Assembly: GCA_947473305.1 (NCBI GenBank)
Contig: CANJCB010000036.1
Coordinates: forward strand, 1 to 42,063
Direction: 5' to 3'
Source: Rhodospirillales bacterium
GTDB taxonomy: Bacteria > Pseudomonadota > Alphaproteobacteria > ATCC43930 > CGMCC-115725
Length of the DNA stretch: 42,063 nucleotides
The notes under the pieces were generated by a model. It did no database searches. It worked only from the letters and a program-made list of their open reading frames with translations, and was not told the origin of the DNA. A program made the position numbers and the translations under genes. Positions 8,093-16,070 of the stretch are shown one piece after another (positions within the stretch are counted from its first letter, which is position 1; each line of letters opens with the position of its first letter).

Positions 8093-8932
8093 GTGCCCCT
8101 TCGCCGTCACGAACTCATCTTCATGCTGCTGCCGGCTCTGGGCTTGCTGGCGGTCTGCTTCTTTGCGCCGGTGGGCTGGTTCCTGTCCTCGGCTCTTTCC
8201 GAAGCGCCGTCGATTGCGGCGGGCGTGGCCAAGGCCATGGAACTCGTTACCTCGCCGGTGTCGGTTCGCGTCATCTACAACACGCTTTTCATCGCGGTTG
8301 TCGTGACCGGTGTCACCCTGCTGATCGGCTATCCGATCTCCTACATGCTGACCCGGTTGAAAGGGCTGGCTTTCAATCTGCTGCTGGCCTGCGTGATCGT
8401 GCCCTATTTCACCAGCGTGGTGGTCCGCACCTATGCCTGGATGGTTCTGCTGGGCCGCAACGGGGTCATCAACCAGGTGCTGGTAAGCTCGCAGATCGCG
8501 GCCCGACCTTTCGAGTTCATGTACAACACCCTCGGCGTCGTCATCGGCATGACCTATGTGCTACTGCCCTATATGGTGCTGACGCTCTTCACCGCGATGC
8601 GGGGGCTCGATCCGAACCTGCTGCAGGCGGCGGCGGGGATGGGGGCCTCCGCGCTCTCGATATTCCGCCGGGTGTTCTTTCCGCTGACCTTGCCCGGCGT
8701 CACGGCGGGCTCGCTCATCGTCTTCATGCTGGCCATCGGCTATTTCATCACCCCGGCGCTGATGGGCGGCGCGCGCGACATGATGATCGGCCAATTGATC
8801 GAGCGCGAGGTCGAGATGAACCAGAATTGGTTCGCCTCGGCGGTGCTGACCTTGCTCCTGCTGGTCGTGATCCTCTCGCTTTACGGGGTTTACCGCCGGC
8901 TCGGCGGCAACCGGGCGAGGGCCTTGCCGTGA
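8093..8932 (+). CDS. ABC transporter permease, PotB-like
   Basis: A 279-residue inner-membrane protein with about six hydrophobic spans and the cytoplasmic EAA coupling loop AAAGMGASALSIFRRVFFPL near residues 180-199. It belongs to the PotB/FbpB-like (spermidine, putrescine, iron, opine) permease group. GTG 8093 starts five bases after the ATPase stop. The 3' end overlaps the next permease in a GTGA arrangement. It should form a heterodimeric channel with that protein. Confidence 0.9.
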   Translation: MPLRRHELIFMLLPALGLLAVCFFAPVGWFLSSALSEAPSIAAGVAKAMELVTSPVSVRVIYNTLFIAVVVTGVTLLIGYPISYMLTRLKGLAFNLLLACVIVPYFTSVVVRTYAWMVLLGRNGVINQVLVSSQIAARPFEFMYNTLGVVIGMTYVLLPYMVLTLFTAMRGLDPNLLQAAAGMGASALSIFRRVFFPLTLPGVTAGSLIVFMLAIGYFITPALMGGARDMMIGQLIEREVEMNQNWFASAVLTLLLLVVILSLYGVYRRLGGNRARALP

Positions 8933-9714
8933 GGCGTCATCCCCTGTCCTTCTGCCTGAGCCGCGCGGGGATTTTCCTCATCGCGCTCTGTCTTCTCGCG
9001 CCGATTGTCGTCGTCCTCGTGATCTCCTTCAGCGCGGACAGTTATCTTCGCTTCCCGCCGTCGTCCTTCTCGCTGCGCTGGTATCAGCGTTTCCTGGGCG
9101 ATCAGCGCTGGCGGGACGCCATGGTCAACTCCGCCGTCATCGGCGTGATGGCGAGCCTCATCTCCACCACCATCGGCTTCTTCGCTGCCTATGCGCTCTT
9201 GCGGGCCCGCCATGGGATCGTGCGGGGGCTGGAGCCCGTCTTCCTTCTGCCCCTCATCGTGCCCCATGTCATCACGGCGATCGGGCTCTATTTCGTCTCC
9301 GGGAAGCTGGATCTCATCGGCAACCGGGCCTGGGTAGCCGCCGCTCATTCGGTGCTGGCGATCCCGGTCGCCTATATCATCCAGCAATCGGCCTTGAAGG
9401 CCATGGACCCGGCGCTCGAACGGGCGGCCATGGTCTTCGGTTGCTCGCGCCTTCAGGTGCTGCGGCGCGTCACCCTACCTCTGGCATTTCCGGCCATCGC
9501 CTCGGCGGCGCTCTTTTCTTTCCTGACATCCTTCGACGAGGTGGTGGTCACGCTCTTCCTCGCCGGGGTCAAGGCGCAGACCCTACCCGTGCGCATCTGG
9601 AACAGCCTGGTGCTGGAAGTGGAACCGACCATCGCGGCGGTCAGCTCGCTCTTCATCGCCGTGACCTTCCTCGTGCTGATGCTGAACCGTGCCCTGCGAA
9701 TATCGCGTTCCTAG
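8929..9714 (+). CDS. ABC transporter permease, PotC-like
   Basis: A 261-residue inner-membrane protein, the partner of the PotB-like permease. I use GTG 8929, which overlaps the previous stop (GTGA), not the in-frame upstream start at 8827. From there the protein begins VRRHPLSFCLSRAGIFLIAL, a normal permease N-terminus leading straight into the first membrane span. The EAA loop is ERAAMVFGCSRLQVLRRVTL near residues 164-183. PotC-family FDEVVVTLFLAG follows. Confidence 0.9.
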   Translation: MRRHPLSFCLSRAGIFLIALCLLAPIVVVLVISFSADSYLRFPPSSFSLRWYQRFLGDQRWRDAMVNSAVIGVMASLISTTIGFFAAYALLRARHGIVRGLEPVFLLPLIVPHVITAIGLYFVSGKLDLIGNRAWVAAAHSVLAIPVAYIIQQSALKAMDPALERAAMVFGCSRLQVLRRVTLPLAFPAIASAALFSFLTSFDEVVVTLFLAGVKAQTLPVRIWNSLVLEVEPTIAAVSSLFIAVTFLVLMLNRALRISRS

Positions 9715-9723
9715 GAGATTTCG

Positions 9724-11394
9724 ATGCCCCTCATGTCCGGCAAGCGCGCGCTTCTCGAGATCCTGAAGCAGGAAGGCGTGCGGGTCGTTTTCGGCAATCC
9801 CGGTACCACGGAGTTGCCGCTGATCGACATGCTCGCGACGGATGGGGAGATGCGCTACGTGCTGGCGCTTCAGGAGGGCTGCGCCATGGCCATGGCGGAC
9901 GGCTATGCCCAGGCCACGGGCGGCCTTGGCGTCGTCAACGTCCATGCCGCGCCGGGGCTCGGCAACGCCATGGGCATGCTCTACGACGCCCAGAAGGCGG
10001 GCGCCCCGATCCTCGTGACCGCCGGCCAGCAGGACACGACCTTCAACGTCACCGAGCCCAACCTCTGGGCGGATCTTGCGGTCGTGGCGCGTCCCTTCGT
10101 CAAATGGTCGGTCGAGGTGCAGCGCACGGAGGATCTGCCGAGGCTTCTCCACCGGGCAGCCAAGATCGCGCTGACGCCGCCCACGGGGCCTGTCTTCGTA
10201 TCGCTTCCGGCCGATGTCTTGAATGGAGAAGCCGATCTGGACCTGGGTTTTGCGACCCGGGTCGCGACGGATACGCGGGCCGGCCGGGGCGCCATCGCCG
10301 ATGCCGCGCGCATCCTGGGCGGCGCGCAGCATCCGGTGATCATCGCGGGTGATGCCGTGGCGCGCAGCGGGGCGCTCGCGGAACTCGTGAAGGTCGCGGA
10401 GGCTCTTGGCGCGCCGGTCTATTGCGAGGCCATCGCCAATACGGTTTCCTTCCCGTCCACCCATCCGCTCTTCCGCGGCACGATCCCGCGTCGCCAGGCG
10501 CTCGTTCGCAAGGCGTTGGAACAGCATGATGTGCTTTTCTCGGTGGGCGGCGATCTCTACACCTTGTCGCTGCCCGCAGAGATCGAGCCCGTGCCTCCGG
10601 GACTGCGGATCGTCCATCTCGACGACGACGCCTGGCAATTGGGCAAGAACTATCCGACCGAACTCGCCATCGCCGCCAATCCCAAAGCAACCCTGGAAGA
10701 TCTCGCGGAGGCCCTCGGCGCGACCATGACCGCCGCTCAGCGCAAGAACGTCGAGGCGCGGGCGACGCAAATCGGCGAAGAGACCAGGCGCGATCGCGAG
10801 GGGTCTGTGGGAAAAGCGCGGACGGATTTCGTCAAGACGCCGGTTCAATCCAACGCCCTGATGCAAGCCATCGTCGAGACGCTTCCCCCCGACGCGGTGA
10901 TCGTTGACGAGGGGACATCCTCCAGCATCGATATTCGCCGCTATCTCAGGACCGACGATCCGACGCTCTACTACGGCATGCGGGGCTATGGGATCGGCTG
11001 GGCGGTGCCGGCCGCGGTGGGCGTGCAACTCGCCCATCCTAAGCGGAAGGTGGTGGCCATCACCGGCGACGGCAGCTCGCTTTACACGATCCAGTCGCTC
11101 TGGACGGCCGCACATGACAGGCTGCCCATTGTCTTCCTGGTGCTCAACAACCGCTCCTATCGGATCCTGAAGATGCGGCTCACGGCGATGAAGGCCTTCG
11201 CCGCGCAATCGGGCAATTTCGTCGGCATGGATATGTCAGACCCGCCCATCGACTTCGTCGGGCTCGCCAGGTCGTTCGGGGTGGCGGGAACAGCCGTCGG
11301 CAGCATCGCGGAATTCCAGTCGGCTTTCCGGGCGGCGCTCGCTTCCGACGGCCCGACCGTCATCGAGGTCGCCATGGACCCGGCCTTGGCATAG
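9724..11394 (+). CDS. Thiamine-diphosphate-dependent 2-oxo acid decarboxylase, benzoylformate-decarboxylase-like
   Basis: A 556-residue ThDP enzyme with the three-domain layout of benzoylformate decarboxylase (MdlC). By alignment from memory, GNPGTTELPL puts Thr28 at the MdlC Ser26 position, LALQEGCAMAMADGYAQA gives the cofactor-activating Glu51 (Glu47) and VHAAPGLGNAMG gives His74 (His70). The ThDP/Mg motif runs from GDG 448-450 to NN 475-476. The second catalytic His of MdlC (His281) appears to be Ser in EQHDVLFSVGGDLYTLS. It could decarboxylate an aryl- or alkyl-glyoxylate, or act on a related substrate such as phenylpyruvate or oxalyl-type acids. It follows the permease by nine bases with AGGAG ahead of the ATG, so it is part of the transport operon. 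Confidence 0.85.
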   Translation: MPLMSGKRALLEILKQEGVRVVFGNPGTTELPLIDMLATDGEMRYVLALQEGCAMAMADGYAQATGGLGVVNVHAAPGLGNAMGMLYDAQKAGAPILVTAGQQDTTFNVTEPNLWADLAVVARPFVKWSVEVQRTEDLPRLLHRAAKIALTPPTGPVFVSLPADVLNGEADLDLGFATRVATDTRAGRGAIADAARILGGAQHPVIIAGDAVARSGALAELVKVAEALGAPVYCEAIANTVSFPSTHPLFRGTIPRRQALVRKALEQHDVLFSVGGDLYTLSLPAEIEPVPPGLRIVHLDDDAWQLGKNYPTELAIAANPKATLEDLAEALGATMTAAQRKNVEARATQIGEETRRDREGSVGKARTDFVKTPVQSNALMQAIVETLPPDAVIVDEGTSSSIDIRRYLRTDDPTLYYGMRGYGIGWAVPAAVGVQLAHPKRKVVAITGDGSSLYTIQSLWTAAHDRLPIVFLVLNNRSYRILKMRLTAMKAFAAQSGNFVGMDMSDPPIDFVGLARSFGVAGTAVGSIAEFQSAFRAALASDGPTVIEVAMDPALA

Positions 11395-11427
11395 GCGTTA
11401 CTCTTGCCGCAAAGGGAGGACAGGGCG

Positions 11428-12489
11428 ATGAGCTATAAACCGGATCGACGCAGGGTTTTGATCGGAGCTGCCGCCTTGGCGGCGCCGATGATCGGGCATC
11501 GCAGGGCGCGGGCGGCGGAGCAGATCTATATCGGTTCTCCCGGCGGCGAATATGACGAGATCATGAAGCGGGCGATCGACGACCCCTTTACCAAGGCCAC
11601 TGGTATTCAGGTCACGCGGGTCGGTGTTTCCAATGGCAAGATTCTCGCCATGGTCCGCGCTAAGGACCTCGAGATCGATATTGCCGATCTTTCGAGCACC
11701 GCCGTCCTGACCCTGGAGCGGCTGGGGGCGCTCGCGCCGATCGACTACGACAAATGGCAGTTCGCCAAGAAGTCGGACATCGCGCCGGGGCTCCTGCTGA
11801 CCCATGGCGCGCCGATATACAACCTTGCTCATTGCATGGTCTATAACACCAAGGCGTTCCCGGCGGGCAAGCGGCCCAAGACCTGGGCCGACGCCTGGGA
11901 TGTGGAGCGGTTTCCGGGGCCGCGCGCCTTTCCCGACATGGCCTTCAGCCAGGCCCATTTCGAATTCGCCCTGCGCGCCGACGGGGTGCCGAAGGACAAG
12001 CTTTATCCCCTCGATCTCGACCGGTCGCTGAAATCCTTCTCCAAGATCCGTCCCAAGGTCGTGAAGTTCTTCACGACCGGTGCGCTTTCCGCCCAGATCT
12101 TCACGGACGAGGAAGCCGTGGTCGGCAGCACCACCTCAGGTCGCGCACAGACCATGGTCGACAAGGGCGCGCCCGTCGCCATCGAATGGAACGACCATCT
12201 TCTCTTCGCCGAATGCCTCGTGGTCTTCAAGGACGGCAAGAACGTGTCGGCTGCGCAGAAATTCGTCGATTTCGCCGGTCAGGCTTCGGCCCAGGCAGCC
12301 TTCGCGAAAGACCTCAAATATGGACCGGCCAACGTCAAGGGCTTCGAACTCTTGCCGCCTGAGATCGCCAAGACCATGCCGGGCCATCCCGATACGCGGG
12401 ACCTTGCCATCCATGTGGATCTCGGCTGGTGGGCGGACAATCGCGAGCGCGCGACCGATCTCTGGAACAAGTGGATGCTGCTCGGGTAA
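11428..12489 (+). CDS. ABC transporter substrate-binding protein, PotD-like (tandem copy 1)
   Basis: A 353-residue periplasmic protein. ATG 11428, preceded by AAAGGGAGGA, gives a Tat-like leader (DRRRVLIGAAALAAPMI, cleavage probably after RARAAE). The mature start EQIYIGSPGGEYDEIMKRAI and the block RPKTWADAWDVERFPGPRAF are typical of the PotD/AfuA-like group. It is clearly paralogous to the next gene (both share LERLGALAPI-YDKWQ, DGVPKDKLYPLD and TGALSAQ). It lies 33 bases after the decarboxylase and probably delivers ligand to the PotABC-like core upstream. Confidence 0.9.
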   Translation: MSYKPDRRRVLIGAAALAAPMIGHRRARAAEQIYIGSPGGEYDEIMKRAIDDPFTKATGIQVTRVGVSNGKILAMVRAKDLEIDIADLSSTAVLTLERLGALAPIDYDKWQFAKKSDIAPGLLLTHGAPIYNLAHCMVYNTKAFPAGKRPKTWADAWDVERFPGPRAFPDMAFSQAHFEFALRADGVPKDKLYPLDLDRSLKSFSKIRPKVVKFFTTGALSAQIFTDEEAVVGSTTSGRAQTMVDKGAPVAIEWNDHLLFAECLVVFKDGKNVSAAQKFVDFAGQASAQAAFAKDLKYGPANVKGFELLPPEIAKTMPGHPDTRDLAIHVDLGWWADNRERATDLWNKWMLLG

Positions 12490-12541
12490 TCGAAGGGGCG
12501 GTTGAGCGACCGTCTGAACACTGAGATTGAGGAGGATGGCA

Positions 12542-13618
12542 ATGGCGTCAGGAAAGCTTGGTGGAACGGTTACGAACAGGCGCCGGGTCCTCGCGACCGG
12601 AACGGCTCTTTTCGCGACGCCTTTTCTCTGGCGGACGGCGAGGGCGGCGGAGCAGGTCTTCGTCAAAAATGCCGGTGGCGCCTACGAGGATGTCATGCGG
12701 AAGGCGGTCTATGATCCCTTCACCAAAACGACCGGCATCGAGGTCGTCCCCGTCGCCGCGAGCAGTGGCAAGCTCCTGGCGATGTTCCGGTCGAAGAACG
12801 TGGAGGTCGATGTCATCGATATCGCCACCGGGCCGTTGCTCAGCCTCGAACGGCTGGGGGCTCTCGCCCCCATCGCCTACGACAAATGGCAATGGGGCAG
12901 GCGGGCCGAGTTGAACCCGGAGCTGACCACCGAGTTCCGCACGCCCAATTATTACTTCGCCCAGGTGATGGTCTACAGCAAGACCCTCTATCCCACCGAC
13001 AACCGGCCGCGCAACTGGCCGGAATTCTGGGATCTGGCGAAATTTCCAGGGCCTCGCATGTCGCCGGATCTTGCCTTCAACCAGCCGGATTTCGAATTCG
13101 CGCTGATCGCCGACGGGGTGCCGAAGGACAAGCTCTATCCGCTGGACATCGACCGGGCGCTTCGTTCGCTGACGAAACTGCGGCCGAGCGTGCGGAAATT
13201 CTACGAGACGGGCGCTCTCTCGGCGCAGATGCTGATCGACAAGGAAGTCGGTCTCGGCACCATGACCAACGGCCGCGCCCAGACAGTGATCGACCAGGGC
13301 GCCCCGATCGCCATCGATTGGACGGATCATCTCGTCTTCTCGCAGTCCTACGGCATTTTCAAGGACGCGCGAAATCTTGCCGCGGCACAGAAGTTCGTCG
13401 ATTTCGCGGCCCAGGCGCCGATCCAGGCGGCCTATGCGAAGGAATTGCGCTATGGGCCGGGCAACCTGAAGGCGCTGGATCTCATTCCGAAGGAGATCGT
13501 CGACCAGATGCCGGGAACGCCCGCCAAGCGGTCCCAGGCCATCTTCCAGGATGCCATCTGGTGGGAAGACAATCGCGAGAAGGTGACCGCGGCTTGGAGC
13601 AAGTGGCTTCTGACGTAG
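12542..13618 (+). CDS. ABC transporter substrate-binding protein, PotD-like (tandem copy 2)
   Basis: A 358-residue paralogue of the preceding gene. ATG 12542 is favoured because GAGGAGG at 12529-12535 lies six bases ahead. ATG 12536 is too close to it. The leader NRRRVLATGTALFATPFLW is Tat-like, with cleavage near ARAAE. Shared blocks with copy 1 include EQVFVKNAGGAYEDVM, the LERLGALAPI segment, FEFALIADGVPKDKLYPLDI and ETGALSAQM. Keeping two diverged copies suggests different ligands or affinities feeding one transporter (inference). It is the last gene of the plus-strand run. Confidence 0.9.
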   Translation: MASGKLGGTVTNRRRVLATGTALFATPFLWRTARAAEQVFVKNAGGAYEDVMRKAVYDPFTKTTGIEVVPVAASSGKLLAMFRSKNVEVDVIDIATGPLLSLERLGALAPIAYDKWQWGRRAELNPELTTEFRTPNYYFAQVMVYSKTLYPTDNRPRNWPEFWDLAKFPGPRMSPDLAFNQPDFEFALIADGVPKDKLYPLDIDRALRSLTKLRPSVRKFYETGALSAQMLIDKEVGLGTMTNGRAQTVIDQGAPIAIDWTDHLVFSQSYGIFKDARNLAAAQKFVDFAAQAPIQAAYAKELRYGPGNLKALDLIPKEIVDQMPGTPAKRSQAIFQDAIWWEDNREKVTAAWSKWLLT

Positions 13619-13678
13619 CTCCAGCGCATGATATTTTTGCCGTCGAGAGGGTCGATCTGAAAGACTGGCTGCCTCGAT

Positions 13679-14121
13679 TCAGCTAACCTGGCGTCCGCCG
13701 CCCCAATAGCGTTGCCGGAGGACTTTCTTGTCCGGCTTGCCCACGGGCGTCAGGGGGAAGGAGTCGACGAAATCGATCGATTTCGGGGCGTACATCGAGC
13801 CCATCTTATCCTTCACGAGCCCCTGCAATTCTCCCACGTCAGGCCGGGCGTTGGCGCGGGGCACGATGACGGCCTTGACCGCCTCGCTCTATTTCTCGTC
13901 GGGCACGCCGATGACTGCCGCTGCGGAAACGCCGGGATGCGATGACAGGATGTTCTCGATTTCCTTGGGATAGATGTTGAAGCCGCCAGAAATGATCATG
14001 TCCTTCTTCCGGTCGACGATGAAGAAGTGGCCGTTCTCGTCCTGGTTGGCCATGTCGCCGTGAGGATGACATCGCCGAAGGTGCCGGCTTGATAGAGAAC
14101 CTCTTTGTCGATCGCACTCAT
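13679..14121 (-). pseudogene. Acyl-CoA ligase (AMP-forming) reduced to its two ends by an internal deletion, plus a nonsense codon
   Basis: Read on the minus strand, ATG 14121 begins [20 protein letters not shown], which looks like an acyl-CoA ligase N-terminus. After about 22 codons, near 14053-14065, the sequence jumps in another frame to [20 protein letters not shown] and [16 protein letters not shown], which is the C-terminal third of these enzymes. The central roughly 350 residues are missing. Further on, GVPDEK is followed by TAG (13891-13889) where the family has Trp (GVPDEKWGEAVKAV), and then the reading continues to the normal end PLTPVGKPDKKVL and TGA. There are thus three independent defects. 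It follows the thiolase stop by 10 bases, so it was the last gene of that operon. Confidence 0.88.
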
Positions 14122-14131
14122 CACGGGTGTC

Positions 14132-15364
14132 CTATCGGCCAAGGATTGTCACCGCCGCGATCGCTTCCTCGCCATCGTAGGCGCCGCCGCCGTTTTCGGT
14201 CGCGCCGATGCGGGCACCTTCGACCTGACGCTGGCCGGCTTCGCCGCGAAGCTGGGTGACGATCTCATGGATCTGGATGGCGCCGGTCGCCCCGATCGGA
14301 TGGCCTTTCGACAGCAAGCCACCCGAGGTATTCGTCGGAATTTTTCCTCCGAGCGCCGTGTTGCCCGCCTCGCTGAAGGGCCCGGATCCGCCGACCGGGC
14401 AAAGCTGCATGTTCTCGATCTGCTTCAACTCGCCGAAAGTCGTGGCGTCGTGCAACTCGGCCACATCGAGATCCTGCGGCCCCAATCCCGCCTCTTCATA
14501 GGCGCGTTTCGCGGCGACCCGACCGACAGCGTTGTCGAGAGTCCGGTGCTCATGATTGACGCCGGTGGTGATCTGCGCGGCGAGGATGCGGATGGCGCGG
14601 CTCTTGTCGAATTTCCCGAGCGCAGCCTCGGAACAGAGGATCAGCGCCCCCGATCCATCGGAGATAGGCGCGCACATCGAGCGCGTCAGCGGATAGGAAA
14701 TGACCTTGTCCGCCAGGATCTCATCGATGCTTATCGGTTTCCTATATTGCGCATTGGGATTGAACTGCGAATTCCAGTGGCTCTTGGACGCGACCGCCGC
14801 GAGCTGACGCTGCGTCGTGCCGTATTTCTGCATGTGATAACGGGCCAGCGCCGAATAGCTGTCCATGAAGATGCTGCGCTCACCGGCCGCCGTGCCCTCC
14901 GGGACGGGAATGTCGGCGGTGAGATCGATGATCCGCTGCAGATGCTTCTCGCCCAGTTCGATGTCCATGGATCCCTTGAAGGCGGCAAAGGTTTCCGCCT
15001 TCTTGTCCTCGAAGAACATTTTCTCCGTGCCGACGACGAGCGCCACGTCGCAGGCGCCGGCCTTGATATAGGCCCTGGCCAGATGAAGTCCCGCCGTCGA
15101 GCTTGCACAGGCATTGTCGGTGTTGAAAACCGGGATATGTGCGAGTCCGAGCGGGCGCAGCGCGACCTGGCCGCGAATGCCGTGCTGGCCCTCCATGACC
15201 CCTTGTCGGGTGTTGCAGAACCATGCTGCGCCGACGTCCGCGAGCGTGCCGCCCGAATCCGCGACGGCGGCCTGGACAGAGGCGGCGGTCAGGTCCTTCA
15301 CCGAGAGGGTCGGATGGCGGCCCAGCGGTGTCGTGCCGACGCCGACGATATAGACTTCGGTCAT
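14132..15364 (-). CDS. Thiolase-family protein, SCP-x/acetyl-CoA acetyltransferase-like
   Basis: A 410-residue thiolase of the SCP-x-like branch. The nucleophilic Cys86 lies in DNACASST, the branch-typical AELHDATTFGE follows later, and NTSGGLLSKGHPIGATG contains the catalytic His. The C-terminal CxG motif of classical thiolases is replaced by ENGGGAY, as is usual in SCP-x relatives, which may be true thiolases or acyl-CoA lyases/acyltransferases. It follows an NTF2-like gene by five bases and precedes the acyl-CoA ligase remnant, so the operon once activated an acid and cleaved the CoA ester. No DUF35/OB-fold partner, often encoded beside such thiolases, is present. Confidence 0.85.
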   Translation of the reverse strand: MTEVYIVGVGTTPLGRHPTLSVKDLTAASVQAAVADSGGTLADVGAAWFCNTRQGVMEGQHGIRGQVALRPLGLAHIPVFNTDNACASSTAGLHLARAYIKAGACDVALVVGTEKMFFEDKKAETFAAFKGSMDIELGEKHLQRIIDLTADIPVPEGTAAGERSIFMDSYSALARYHMQKYGTTQRQLAAVASKSHWNSQFNPNAQYRKPISIDEILADKVISYPLTRSMCAPISDGSGALILCSEAALGKFDKSRAIRILAAQITTGVNHEHRTLDNAVGRVAAKRAYEEAGLGPQDLDVAELHDATTFGELKQIENMQLCPVGGSGPFSEAGNTALGGKIPTNTSGGLLSKGHPIGATGAIQIHEIVTQLRGEAGQRQVEGARIGATENGGGAYDGEEAIAAVTILGR

Positions 15365-15369
15365 TCGCC

Positions 15370-15759
15370 TTATTCCTGTTGTTTTGCGCTAATGGCGGGT
15401 GGGGCGGTCGGCGTCAAGGTCGATGCATAGGCCGCTATTTGCAGTCCGGCGGCGGCATCGATCCAGACGCCAAGGCTGAAAGATTCGACGATACGTCGAA
15501 AGGGACCTGGCATCACATCCTGCTCGAACACGACCTTCGAGCGAAGCAGGCCGACATGGCCGTAAACCTTGATCGGAATGTCGCTGCGCTCCTCCGAGAG
15601 ATATTTCACCGCGCCCGATGCGACCCGCGCAAGGTAGTCCTCTCTTCCGTCGATGCGCCCGGTATTGTGGGTGTAAGTGAAGTCTGCGTGCAGCAAATTA
15701 TTCAGAGCCTTCAGATCCCCCTCCAGGATCGCCCGCCATCTGCGATCGTCGGTCGCCAC
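15370..15759 (-). CDS. NTF2-like (SnoaL/DUF4440-type) small protein
   Basis: A 129-residue single-domain protein. The N-terminal half reads DDRRWRAILEGDLKALNNLL, then DFTYTHNTGRIDGREDYLAR, the usual opening of DUF4440/NTF2-like proteins that fold as a cone around a hydrophobic pocket. Some relatives are ketosteroid-isomerase-like enzymes. Others only bind ligands. The start is uncertain: GTG 15759 is the only standard start in the open frame, but similarity to family N-termini seems to extend 5-8 codons further (DAEKIVATDD) with only CTG or ATT available. It is the first gene of the thiolase operon. Its last residues are Ala/Thr/Pro-rich and unlike the family. Confidence 0.7.
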   Translation of the reverse strand: MATDDRRWRAILEGDLKALNNLLHADFTYTHNTGRIDGREDYLARVASGAVKYLSEERSDIPIKVYGHVGLLRSKVVFEQDVMPGPFRRIVESFSLGVWIDAAAGLQIAAYASTLTPTAPPAISAKQQE

Positions 15760-16070
15760 AATTTTTTCCGCATCCAGGGATGTCTGGCCTTCCTCCAGTT
15801 TCGCGCGCTCGGGCGGGGCGACTAGTCGAGCACCCCCAAACCCTTAAAATTCGATCGCACGCTAACTGAAAGGGGGTTCGACGCTCAGATCGGGGCGGCC
15901 GATGCGAGCGTTCATGATATTTTTAAGGCGTTCCAAGAGGGTGTTTTTTGCCGTAAATATCCCTGGCGGAGACTGTTTGGAGATGAATTTCTTGTCCGGC
16001 GCCTCCTTCGGTAGTCTCCCAGGCGATATCGCCAGCTCTTCTTATGGGCCCTATGCAGAGGCGTTGGCGA
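15760..16070. other. 311-base divergent intergenic region
   Basis: This gap separates the minus-strand NTF2-like/thiolase operon from the plus-strand amino-acid transporter operon, so it should hold both promoters. I see an imperfect inverted repeat (GTCGA ... CCCCC at 15825-15837 against GGGGGTTCGAC at 15872-15882) and an AT-rich patch around 15911-15960 with two T-runs. No convincing -35/-10 pair, riboswitch or coding sequence is recognisable. Confidence 0.5.

Noticed and set aside
9583-11208. A 541-codon minus-strand open frame opposite the ThDP enzyme
   Set aside because: Antisense shadow of a strongly conserved ThDP enzyme gene. Its translation has no recognisable domain.
13839-14117. 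A 92-residue minus-strand open frame within the ligase remnant
   Set aside because: It is a third frame through the deletion junction, rich in Arg and His. The ligase residues appear in the two other frames.
13625-15925. The 12-mer CATGATATTTTT occurring near 13627 and near 15911
   Set aside because: Many 12-mer coincidences are expected in 42 kb, and the two contexts (convergent end, divergent start) differ.
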